Below are positions 22,209 through 34,100 of a stretch of DNA of 64,000 nucleotides, piece after piece (position 1 is the first letter of the stretch; each line of letters begins with the position of its first letter). A program made the position numbers and the translations under genes. The notes under the pieces were generated by a model. It worked only from the letters and a program-made list of their open reading frames with translations, was not told the DNA's origin and did not search any database. The stretch is from Chondrosia reniformis (taxonomy: Eukaryota > Porifera > Demospongiae > Chondrillida > Chondrillidae). The stretch lies in contig OX359200.1 in assembly GCA_947172415.1 (NCBI GenBank), positions 6,698,501-6,762,500 of the forward strand. The letters are read 5' to 3'.

Positions 22209-23830
22209 GATGAGCGATGGCAGAGGAAATGTGAAAAGATTTTGGATTTCTGTCACAAGACTGTACTGATACTTAACAAGGTCATTCCGGATATCTCACT
22301 CAGAATGTTCCTGCAAGGAGCTCTGGCAGCTGATAGAATTGGTCTTGAGAAGGAGGCTTATGAATTTATTAGTCAAGTGAGTGTCACTTGGATATATGCA
22401 ATGAAGAGAGTATTGGATACTGTTTGTTGAATATTGCACCTATTTAAATTTGAAAAGGCTAATATATTTTGACAAGGATTGTTTCTAAAACTTACCTTTG
22501 AAAGTTTCTTGGCTTGATCTTCTTTGGTGTTGAAATGTCCAACAAGTGGATCCAATTAACTTTTAGATGGTCAAAAATAATTATAAGTTGTGGTGTGATT
22601 TGCATTACTACATACATATGTACAGTGTATATAAAGTGGTTAAACTGCATGGGAGCTCCCTTCAAACTATATTTGTCTGATTTTCCAGTCCTTTAGTGTG
22701 TTTGAGGAGGACATTTCAGACTCCAAACAGCAAGTATCCTCTCTCTTCCTCATCATTGCAACCTTTGAGCAGATGCAGAGCCTGGGGGAAGAAAACCACG
22801 AGACCTTGAGGACCAACTGTGCTCGAAGTGTCTCCAATTTGCTGAAGAAGCCAGACCAGTGCAGAGCAGTGGCAGTCTGTTCCCATCTCTTCTGGTCTGG
22901 CAAGGTGAAGGGACAGGATGAGGATGTCGGAGAAGAAGTAAGCTCTCTCCTCCCTTTTCTCCCTCATTCTTATCAGGTGTCCCTTCCAAGCATAGCATAC
23001 AGTGGTTATGCAATGTAATGTACTATTAGTGTGTTTTAGTGACACTTTGTGACAGCACATCATGATAGGTTTTATTATTATCTTAAGAAAGAAGAAGGTT
23101 AAGGAAGATGTGAAAGATGTAGCATTTCAACTTGGAGGCTGAGAAGCTGTTGTCTAAAGCTATCACTTCTATTCTGAGGTCCTTAACAATGGATTTCTCC
23201 TCTATATATACCTCTGATTAGTAGTTACGAACCATCTGCAGTGCTTTCCCCTGGGACAGATAGCTGTGTTTAAAAATTATACCTCTATTCTGATTAGAAT
23301 TAACAACAATGATGTACTTTCTCCAGATTCTCTGTTGAAATAATTGTGTTATATATCACTTGCATTGCACATGTACGTAAATGTAAGTGCAGTTCAAGTT
23401 TAAAGTCATTTCTATAGTGTCATGACAAGTAGCGAGTTGCAGAGTGTTTGAAGAAGTGTGGCCGTATAACTAGTCAGTGTATGGAAGGAGTGCATGTGCA
23501 GCTCTACATGGAACTGCTCAACACTTACATGCTATTTTATGAGAAAGGAAACAGTCAAGAGAGGCAGCTGTCGCTACACACCTTAACTTAAATTATTGAC
23601 AGTCTGTCAAAATCTCCCTTTAATGTTTTTCTCTCTCTCAGGTAACTTCCTCCTTCCTGAAGCAGCTTATTAACAAGATTAAAGACGAGTTGACTAAACT
23701 AGAAGACAATGATGAAGCTAAACAGATTAAGCAACACTTCCTCAATACATTGACACACATCAAACTGAAAAAGAGGCTTTCCTCAGAAGGAGAAGATGGA
23801 CCAAGTTACGACGGCATTGTAGTGCAGTAG
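22209..23830 (+). pseudogene. VPS35: VPS35 C-terminal fragment
   Basis: Four exon blocks match the C-terminal solenoid of VPS35, the retromer subunit that sorts endosomal cargo. Block 1 (22209-22376) has RMFLQGALAADRIG; block 2 (22689-22937) has [16 protein letters not shown] and [20 protein letters not shown]; a block near 23430-23588 has RVAECLKKCGRITSQ and LNTYMLFYEKGNSQ; the last (23642-23830) has KQLINKIKDELTKLE and ends GPSYDGIVVQ. The earlier roughly 550 residues of VPS35 are missing: upstream sequence turns into the HYDIN duplicate at 22139. The third block shows no GT donor before an in-frame TAA at 23589-23591, so normal splicing to the last exon looks broken. I call it a truncated pseudogene; a short transcript cannot be excluded. 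Confidence 0.82.
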
Positions 23831-24172
23831 AGCTGCCAGTATTAGAACATGAAGTGGACATAACTCTTAACAGATGTTGCATGCAGTAGTAATGTTGGAT
23901 AAATTTATATCTTAAAAAATATCAGAACTACAAATTTTGTACTATACTAGGTTTACATGTGTGTTTGACTATGCATCCATTAAATTAAAAACATATTGGA
24001 AGTAGAAATGGCAGTCATGCAACTAGACTAGCACATCTGGAAGAAGTAATGAGTGATCATGGGGTACATATTAAACAGTGACTTAAACATATATGGTTGG
24101 GTGCATCTTGCTAAGTATATACGATGATGCAAACAGAGGGCGATGTGTCCACTGTGCTGTATATATTATGAT
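23831..24172. other. Intergenic, with degenerate foldback-family trace
   Basis: AT-rich 3' flank of the VPS35 fragment. From about 23994 to 24060 it resembles one arm of the foldback element at 26108-26404 (GGAAGTAGAAATGGCAGT, then GCACATCTGGAAGAAG). No gene seen. Confidence 0.4.
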
Positions 24173-24736
24173 TAGGCCTTGGCGAATTATGCTGGCATAA
24201 TTTTGAGCATTGAAGCATGCTGGCATAATGAGGGAATCTTAAAGCATAATTGACATCAATTGTGTAATTTGTACAGAAAATTGAACATTCGTAACCACTT
24301 GCAGTATATAACAGTAACTACAGCAACATAAAATGTATTTGTCAAACAAGAACAGCTAACTATATATAGTCTGAGTTATTTTATTACATTTGCTTATTAT
24401 ACTGCAGCATTACTGCAGTTTCTACATAGTCCTCCAATGCTGAATACTATGATTGTTTAAAAGTGTTACTTAGAACAGAGAAAACCCTCTCAACTGCAGC
24501 TGAGGAGGGCTTCCTCAACAGTGTATAATAGCATTATCTTCCATATTGACACTTGGCAGGCCACAGATTATGATATTCATAAACCACCAAGCCACCACGT
24601 GCTCATGAATAAAATTATACGACGGCATAATGTGTAGCGTTAGAATAAACTAATTTTAGAAGCATAATCAAAGCTGTTAAGAGCATTGGAGCATAGCATA
24701 ATAGCTCAATTTCAGAGCATAATTCGCCAAGGCCTA
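24173..24736. mobile_element. Non-autonomous hAT-type transposon (MITE)
   Basis: 564 bp with perfect terminal inverted repeats starting TAGGCCTTGGCGAATTATGC and an exact 8-bp target duplication ATTATGAT at 24165-24172 and 24737-24744. The 8-bp duplication and terminal TAG fit hAT elements. The interior is AT-rich with repeated GCATAAT words and no transposase. Confidence 0.9.
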
Positions 24737-25109
24737 ATTATGATCATGATCGCATTACGCAATGTCGTCAGGTGATATTCTGTGACCACGCTCCGCTCTA
24801 ACTGTGGTGAAAGAGAGGCTATAAGCTCACTTCGATGTATTGGCTGTCAGTAGTCTAAATTGGTGCGTAGCTATAGGGTTTTAGGTATGAGAAATTATAA
24901 ATATCTTAAAAATAAAACCTACAACTTTGCTTGCTTACATATGTGATGCACCACCTCCGAACACTCGGTGCTTGTATGTGGTTGTCGAGGAAATTGTTTT
25001 GGGATTTTATTTCTAGAACGTACTAGCTACTGCTCCCTTATTTCACATATTTTTCATCATAGCAGTAAATACATACTATCACAAGGATTTCTCGTGTTTC
25101 TTAGATTCA
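24737..25109. other. Intergenic, 5' flank of gene B
   Basis: No gene or repeat recognised beyond the hAT target duplication. The promoter of gene B probably lies here, but no convincing core element can be named. Confidence 0.4.
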
Positions 25110-28100
25110 ATGGCAGAAAAAAGAGAGCAAGCTGAAGTTGTCATTGAGGATGACCGTATGTACTTGTGCACAGTTTAGTCAATTATGAATCTCATCTCCT
25201 TTGACAAAACTATGCATTTTCTATTTCTTTAGAACCAGGTTGGTTTCATTTTGTAAAGAAAGGAGGTTATTCTTCTCATTTTGTATTTTAAGAAGAAAGA
25301 TGGAACTAATCTTCTATCTCTTCTCTCTGACATGGATAACCCAGGTGATCTGCAAGTCAGTGTTGCCCTGGAAACCAGTGTGGATGACCTACCTTCAAGT
25401 GATATGGACAAGCCAATCATTGATGAGGATGACCGTATGTACTTGTGCCCAGTTTAGTCAATAATGAATTTTCCTCTTTTAATGAAACCATTGACCAAAC
25501 TATGCATTGCCATTCTTAATCGGAGAGTACGGTAGTAGACTACTCCTCTAAGTGGTATTTTCGGTTATATTCGAGTGTTTGCAGTCGTTTTTGCATGCTT
25601 TTCTAAAACCTAAATATGTTTCGATGCTCTACAACCTTCCCAAAGTGGTGAAACCGAGATAGGCCAAATTCTGAAATTCCTAATTTTTTCTTCTTATTCT
25701 TTTTTCAAATGACCTAGCGCTAACATACAAACTTACGCAGGTACATACAAGTATTTAATCGTCATTAATGTTTCCGAACTAAGGAATAGGCTACCCTAGA
25801 TTTCAACGCGCTCTATCCGAAGCGTGTTACTTTTGAAGGTGCCGAATAAAAGGCCTCTTCGAACGCCATTTTTCAATTAAGTTTCAAAGAGAAATAAAAT
25901 AGCTCAATTTAAAAATATGATAGTACTGCCGACCCCCTGATCGAATTACGGTAGTCTACTAGAACACTTAGTTGACAAATTTGGGGTCTTTTCGGACGCC
26001 ATTTTTTAATTTAGAGCTCTCGATTATATCGTCTATTCTGCTACTTTGTTTCGAGTTTTTTCGCCAAGAAACCTTTCAAAACAAACGTTAACAAGAAAGA
26101 AGGGGCAATACAAGTTAAATAAAACATTCAAAAATGAAGTTAAAAGTAGCTATAGGGATGGCACTATAGCAATGATTGGCGCATCTAGAAAAAGAAACGA
26201 AACAAGACAGTAATCATATGGTAAGGCTAACATTGCAGAAGTGACATACTGAAACTTAACTATACACATCACTTCTATGTTGCAATGTTAGCCTTATCAT
26301 ATGAATACTGTCTTGTTGCGTTACTTTTTCTAGATGCGCCAATCATTGCTATAGTGCCATCCCTACTTTAACTTCATTTTTGAATGTTTTTATTTAACTT
26401 GTATCTTTAGAAGCAGGCTGGTTTCATTTTGGAAAGAAAGGTTATTCATTAAGCAAACAGTTAAAGAGCTATTTTTCTGATCCCAAGATAGAGATTAATG
26501 AAGGACTATTCGTTCATGTTGTCTCGCATCTGGAAAAGTTTGAAACAATTGTAAGTTGGTTATCAATTTAAATTATGCAAAATTTAATTCGAAGTCTATA
26601 ACATTTCTTATTCTTTGTTTAAAGGACTCAAGAAGTGATCTAGAAAAAGGTTTAAAATATCTAAAGTTACGAGTGAACCAGCCAAATTTTAAAAATGAAG
26701 CATTACTCCATCTGATCATTGCATTCAGGATACTAAAGCAAGTTTAACTGTTTCTCCTCTGTTAACTTGAATGATAAGTTATGGTTCTATTAATGTGTGT
26801 ATATTTCATAGAAATGAGACTGTGTATGAGAGAAGTGGCTATGTTCACACATACATAAGAAGCTTTATCAGTAAGTTTGAAGCACTCAGTGGAGATGCAT
26901 CCTTTCCTGGTATCATAAAAGATTTCTTAAAAAGGTAAGTTGAGTGCTGTTACCTACATGTATTAGGAGATCCAATAGTTGAGGTAATTTTCATTTCACT
27001 TTGGTGTAGTGACTTTGATATTGTCGGAGCTGATCAGAAACCAACTACTGTATTCTCTGAACTCTCCAAAGCAGCATTAGGATTGTGTAGAACTTCTAAG
27101 GCAGTAGATCCACAGATAAATGGCAGGAGACTCATTTGGGGTAAGGGGATTTCCCACTATAATGGAAAAGTGTTCATGTTCATCTGGGGCTCCTTTCATA
27201 TGGTGCATGTCTCCACATATGTTCTATTTGACTCCTTTTATACGTACTGTGTAGTGTTCATTCACTTGTTGTTTGGAATGGATGTATCAGATTCTGAAAG
27301 TTTTACTGGTTTGTGGAGAAAGATCATTGATGCAAGAGAGGTATGATTGACTATCATTAGCTGACAGTTCTATGAAGTTTTTTTTATTTTTAGTATTTTG
27401 GAGAAGGGAAACTTGGACCAGATGACTTTCAGGATATTCAAAGGACAATTAAGTTTGGCTACTTCTTTGATATTCCTGAAGAGTTGCAATTTTCTGGGGA
27501 CAACCTTGCTCACTTGTTAATTGCAAATGGGAAGATTTATCAGTTACCTATTCTCAGGTTTGCACTGTCAATTGGAAACACTAATGTGTTTATGTATACA
27601 CACATACGTACGGTTTGTTATATAAGAAATGGTTATGAACTGTATATATTATTGTGTTTCTTTGTAGGCTGATTCTGAATATATTCAAGGAAACACTTTT
27701 CCAATTCCATAGAAATTTGTATGCATTTTTGATGTCATATGTTTCAGCCGTAGATGACTACATCACACCTAGAAAGGAAGAGTTAACTTATTTAAGTCCA
27801 GGTGGGGATTTGGGTACAGTCCTGGAGGAGGTACGATATAATCATATTCATTGTACATATGTATGTGTGTATGTACTGTTATGTATTACGTGTGGATACT
27901 TACGTAAATGTATGAAGTGTTTATTGAGTTTATATCCTTTTACCTATACCTACTTTTATATATTATGTAGGCTATGGAGTTCATTGTAACAGCTGCTAAC
28001 TGTTTCAAAGAATCTGCCCCAGAACCAGAACTAGTTGTTCAACCTCTTTCACTCTTTTGGAAATCACTGCTCCTCCTTGTGATAGAGAAGAACCCAAAAC

Positions 28101-31100
28101 TAACTGCTAAAGTACTCAATCAGCTGTCTAATGCTCTCAGAGCTCCCAGTGGTTCATTGAAATCACAAGTTAGAATTGCATTGAAGGAGAAGGTAATTGT
28201 TAGGAATAGCAATTGTAGAATCATTATCATGTCCATTTGGTGATACATATGCTAGTATACTGAAAGCATAGTGAATACCTATTTTACAGCAATAGCAATC
28301 ATGGTAAATACGTACGTAAATATCCTATTTTACAGTTTCTTGAGTTGCTAAGGGAACAATTGGACAGTTTTACAATTGATCAGTTTCTAGAGTATTACAA
28401 AAGTATTCCAAACATACCTCCTGAGGTTGGTGATAATACAGTATTCATATGTACATTGATTATATGTAGTGAAGTTGATTATGTATGTTGATGTATGCAG
28501 TTGGTTGAAGAGTATTTGAAAAGTATTAAAGCAAGTAGACACACGTGGATGAGGATTGGCTCTTCTCCAATTTTTGCTGGTCTTTTAGCAGAATTCTTTA
28601 AAATGTAATTACAATCAATTTAATAATATACATGTACATAAATGCATAATGTTTGATGTACTGTAACTAACATAAAATTGGAGACACTCTCTGTAATTAT
28701 GTCTTGTAATCTTGTCTTTATAGCTGGCCAAGATGTAGTAGTCGCTACCACAAGTGTTTCATTGAATTGTTTAAAACCTTTTGTGAGAGCGGTAGACCAC
28801 AACATACTGTTGTGTCAGATCTTCTCAAATTGACAGATCAACATCTCCTCTCAACTGAGTTTGTCAGAGAACAGGAAACTGTTGATATAATGGAACTTCA
28901 GAGAGACTTTAAGCAATTTCTCAAGAATTTAATTTATAAGAATAGATTGAAAGATCCAGTTACTAATGACTTTATGTCATTCCTTGTAAGTAAGAAAGCA
29001 TAATAAATTATTACTTGGAGATTATATTTTATGTTTATTTTGTAGAATTCCAAGAAAGGGACAGTGATCCTATCTCCTATTCAAACTGTAGTTCTATCAG
29101 TCTTTGCTGAGGTTAGGCATTTGAAGTCCAGGTTTGTGCAATGAGAATTGTGAATTTAATATATAGATTTTAAAAACAAGTATTTCAAGTTTAAAAAACT
29201 CGTGGGGCGCCAGGCACCCTAAGTAAACTACTTGGCTGGTTCTCATAGATATCCGGTTAACCGATTTCCGGTCAACTCTTGTTGGCCGTCAATTTTTCAA
29301 GGCCGTATCTCGTAGAAAACGTTTTGCGCAAGCTTTACGTTACATAGTATCAGTATAGGTGGTTTCTAAATCCTTTTCGTTAGTTCAACGTTCGACGCAA
29401 AGGAAGAGAAAGCTAATTTTAAGCTAGAAAACGAAAGCCAGCCGAGCATCTGCCATTTTGGTGACAGATATATATACAGTACAAGTTACAATATACTAAG
29501 GTAATCTAATATAATATAAATAAATAATATAAATAATTCATATGGCTCCAGGAAAGGACTTAGCAACAGAATGGGCATAGTATCATAAAGATTAGGGACC
29601 TGGGTATAAAACTCATTTTTAATTAAGGGATTTTTTATTTAGGTCTCTGTTTGGTAGAAAACGTAGGATAAAGTCTGCATATAAAAGCCCATAGGACTAT
29701 AGAAAAGCTACAGAAAATTTATATTGAAACCAAGTGTTATATTAGTAAAAATTTTCAATTTGTCAGATAACTGTGAAACCGACATATATCATGGTACATG
29801 TATATGACAAACGTCTGGCGAAGTTTTGCTTAATTAAATGAGCAAAATAATCAAGATATAATGAAGAATTCAAGGTTACGATTGCACAATCTGGTGATGT
29901 ATTGTGATGTTTTCTAGTGCGTCACCAACACCTCTCGTATATCGCTCTGTACACATTTAGTAAATCATGTGACGTTCCGAAAACGTCACCGCCAAGTTGC
30001 TAAAGAAGATCATCCCTTTGTGAACGGCTATGACAAGTCGTTGCTCTCCTACAAGAAGGAGCTAGCGAACAGGCGAGTTGTAGCGAAGGTTAGATAAAGC
30101 GTTTTTGTATACGTCCCCGTCAAGTTTGAGGCAGAGTTGTTCCTATATTGATGCGAAAGACTGAATTCGTTTGGTCGACCGTATTACTTTGGTAATTTAA
30201 GCTCTGTCTTCTCTTCTTACGTTATCTGTTAATATTTTTACTTGTCCATGTGTAGGAATAAGGAGTGTTTGTTGCGATCATTATGAGAATAAAGCCTTGT
30301 TGAGCGTCAGCAACATGAATTTACTAATTTCCTACTTGATATTCCCATTCCTTTATTACTGATGAAGAATTCCGGGTTGAAACGTCCAGAATTAGTAAAT
30401 TTTTGTTACTGATGTTCAACAAGGCTTTATTCTTATCCATGTGTGTACGTTTTCCATGTGTACAGTAGAATCTCATAACGAAATTGCTCATAGTGAATGT
30501 CTTAAGTATAGTGAAGGCTAATTACACTCAATTACACTACACAGTGAAAGTTACTGGCAATATTAAAATTACAATCAAGTACTACACAGTACAAGTTACA
30601 AATATAACAGGGCCAAGTGACTGTACAATATTAAAATTACAATCAAGTACTAGCTACACATTCAGTGCAAGTTACAAATTTAAAGAGATCCAAGTGACCC
30701 CTAGGATAATCAGTATTTTAAACAGTACAAGACTTTAGTCACACTAGTATACTGTTGCAGGGTTTGAAATCCTCAACTACTGCATAGAGAGTAGTAGTTG
30801 ATACAGATCATCCAATTGCAAGGTAGAACACATGGCCTACCAATTACCTTTTCACACCTTAGTATAGACTGAAGATGATGCATCTGCATGCCATATATCA
30901 ACAAAGGTTCCAGTATTAAAGGGGTCTCAGCTAATAACCACAGCAGATTTGATTTGCCTTGTGAGGGAGCTAAGAACACCGACGGTTGGTTGTATGCATT
31001 CGCATAATCAACAGGGTTAGAGACCATTTTGTAACTTGTACACAAGGGACATCACATACAGATATAAGGCCTTGGCCTTTTTTGTCCTTGTCACTTGAAT

Positions 31101-34100
31101 CTCTTTAAATTTGTAACTTGCACTGCATGTGTAGCTAGTACTTGAATGTAATTTTAATATTGTACAGTCACTTGGCCCTGTTAAATTTGTAACTTGTACT
31201 GTTTAGTACTTGATTGTAATTTTAATATTGCCAGTAACTTTCACTGTGTAGTGTACTTGAGTATATATATACGTATATATATATATATATATCAAGTACT
31301 ACACAGTGCAAGTTACAAATTTATACATGGATGCAAGTGACTCCCAAGATAATCACACTGAGGTATATAATATAATACGGATGCAAATGACTCCCAAAAT
31401 AATCACAATCAGGTATATATATTAAACGCTACAAGACTTTAGCCACACTGAAATTCTCAACTGCTGCATACAGAGTAGTAGTCTACAGATCATATAAGGT
31501 TAAACACATGGCCTTCCAATTACCTTTTCACACCTTAGTATAGACTGAAGATGATGTATCTGCATGCCATTATCAGCAAAAATTCCAGTCTCATGCATGG
31601 GGTCTCAGCCAATAATCACCGCAGATTTGACTTGCCTTGAGTGTGAGCTAGGAGTACCATTGGTTGCTTGCATGCATTCACATAAACAACAGGGTTAGAG
31701 ACGATATGGTAACTTGCACACAAGGGACATTGTTCATGAAATAAGGCCCCAGCCTTTATGTCCCTGTGACTAAACGAATTTCTTGTGCATCAATATAGGG
31801 ACAATTCTGCCTCAAACTTAACGGGAACGTATACAAATACACTTTATCTAACCTTCGCTACAACTCGCTTATTCGGTAGCTCCTTCTCTTAGGAGAGCGT
31901 CGACTTGTCATAGCCGTTCTCGAAAGGATGATCTTCTTTAGCAACGAGGCGATGACGTTTACGCAACGTCACAAGATTCACAAAATGTGTGTACGGAGCG
32001 ACATACGAAGGTGTTGGTGACGCATTAGAATAACATCATAAAACATCACCAGCTTGCGCAATCGTAACCTTGAATTCCTCATTATATCTTGATTATTTTG
32101 CTCATTTAATTAAGCAAAACTTCGCCAGACATTTCTTATACACATGTACCATAATATATTTTGATTTCACAGTTATCTGACAAATTGAAATTTTTTATCA
32201 ATATAACACATGGTTTGCATATAAATTTCCCATAGGTTTTCTATAGTCCTATGGGCTTTTATATGCAGACTTTGTCCTCTGTTTTCTAACAAACGGAGAC
32301 CTGAATAAAAAATCCCTTAGTTAAAATGAGTTTTATACCCTAAACTTTATGATGATATGCCCATTTCGTCCTTTTTTGGAGCCATATGAATTATTTAATT
32401 ATATTATTTATTTATTTATTTAGATTACCTTAGTATATTGTAATTTGTACTGTATATACATTGAATAGGGCGGCCATGTTTTTTTCGCCCATCCCTAGTA
32501 CTCTCTGATATATATATACAAGGTTACGAACAGGAAGCCATACGTTAACATAATTTCTGAAAACAATATAGGGGTGCCTATAGCTATGGCGCCCCAAATA
32601 TAAAAATGAACTCAAAAGTACATAGGGATGGTAGTACTTGCAACTGTGACTAATACATTTAGAAAAAGTAACTAAACAAGGCAATAATAGTATGATTAGG
32701 ATACCAACATACTTACCTATGTAGCTGAGTAGTAATATTATTATTAATATTATTTAATAATTAAATAATTAATTTAAGCACCTGTACTATTTTATTAGTA
32801 TTTAAGTAATTTTTCCTCCTGTTGTATAGTTTTGCTATATTGGTAGTGTCGCTGAACTCACTGACAAAGCCCAGTCTCCAGGTACAAGGTCTGTCAGGTT
32901 TGTCATTAGTAAACTTGAACAGTATTACAAGGACCAAGCTATTTGGAACAGTCCAGTTCCCGTTCCCCTCAACTGGTACTGGGAGATCCTAGATCGTACC
33001 TGTAAATTGGTCAATCCACACCAGCCTGACCTGTCATTGTGTGCTGATACAGTTCCTATCATTCAAGTCATATCAGTATATAGTGCCTTTGTTAAGTGTT
33101 TCAAATTAATTGGACCACTGGAGGAGGTTCCTGATTGTGTACAGGGAAGTGCCAATCCTCACATGAAGAGTTACTTCAAATGGATTGTGGATCTACAAAA
33201 TCTCAATACAATTTGGCAGAATAGGATCCTGATGGGTGATTGTGCTCTACAAGAAATCCAGTGTTTTTGTACCTACCAAGTTCCAATTGGTAATTTCTTT
33301 AAACATCTCCAAATAGAATCTTTTCATTTGACCCTGGAGATTGCTACAGAGAAAATGACCTTGATAAATAGGCTCAAAGAAGCTACCAAGGAAATGCTGG
33401 TATTCACACACAAAGATGGCAGAAAGTATGTAATTTAGGTATCTTTAGTTTTCATGTATTTACTTGTATCTGTTTCATATACGTATGTGTAGGTGCTCAT
33501 TGATGGCAGTCCTTAAACGTTACAATCTTTCCATTCCTACAAACCTGTTTGATCATCTTCAAGAATCTATAACCAAGTGCAGCGAGAGGCTGTTTGCCAA
33601 TCATGTGTACTCATCTGAGGATGAGACAGTTGAGGATATTTTCAATCCAGATTTAAAAGTAAAATCCTTCGTCACTTTTCACTTAATACTTTCAGATTTT
33701 CTGACCCCACTGACACACTATTTGGAATTTATTGTCCACTTTGTCATGAATGAGAGTCAGTTGATTGATCAACACTTAAGAGAGAGGATAAAGGCACACA
33801 CTTCATCAGCCTCTCAGCAACCACAATCTGGTACAGAGGGACACTTTCCAGATGCTGTAGATGTGCCTAACTCTTGTGCAGTTTCAGAATTACCAGTGGA
33901 AGTGAGTTTCTGTTCATATTGTATACACTTAAGTTGAATTTCCGGTTCAAGTTATACGTACAATCAAAACTTAATAAATTGTAATTTCTGAAGAACTTCC
34001 ATGTATGTAGTGACTGAATTAGTCTGATAAATACTACTTTTGCGATATCATACATAAAGTTGTCCTATGTTATGTTCACTTATATTTAAGCTACATCCTA

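Larger units (their letters stand above)
29203..32596. mobile_element. 3.4-kb composite inverted-repeat insertion in gene B intron
   Basis: The outer ends TGGGGCGCCA (29203-29212) and TGGCGCCCCA (32587-32596) are inverted. The main arms, about 29470-30155 and 31786-32460, are diverged inverted copies of about 680 bp that share GAGCAAAATAATCAAGATAT, the GCTAAAGAAGATCATCC block and the CCTATAGTCC region. Inside are further inverted and direct repeats. No transposase, reverse transcriptase or long reading frame is present, and no clear target-site duplication was found. Likely a foldback-type element or nested non-autonomous elements. Confidence 0.65.

Noticed and set aside
23099..23160. Possible extra VPS35 exon (GAAGAAGGTTAAGGAAGATG)
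   Set aside because: It contains in-frame stops and does not match the expected VPS35 order, which continues at about 23430.
30484..30738. Open frame with repeated tyrosine/threonine pattern
   Set aside because: Lies wholly within inverted repeats of the composite insertion; the same sequence occurs inverted at 31090-31255.
29203..32596. Autonomous transposon or retroelement
   Set aside because: No transposase, integrase or reverse transcriptase frame on either strand.
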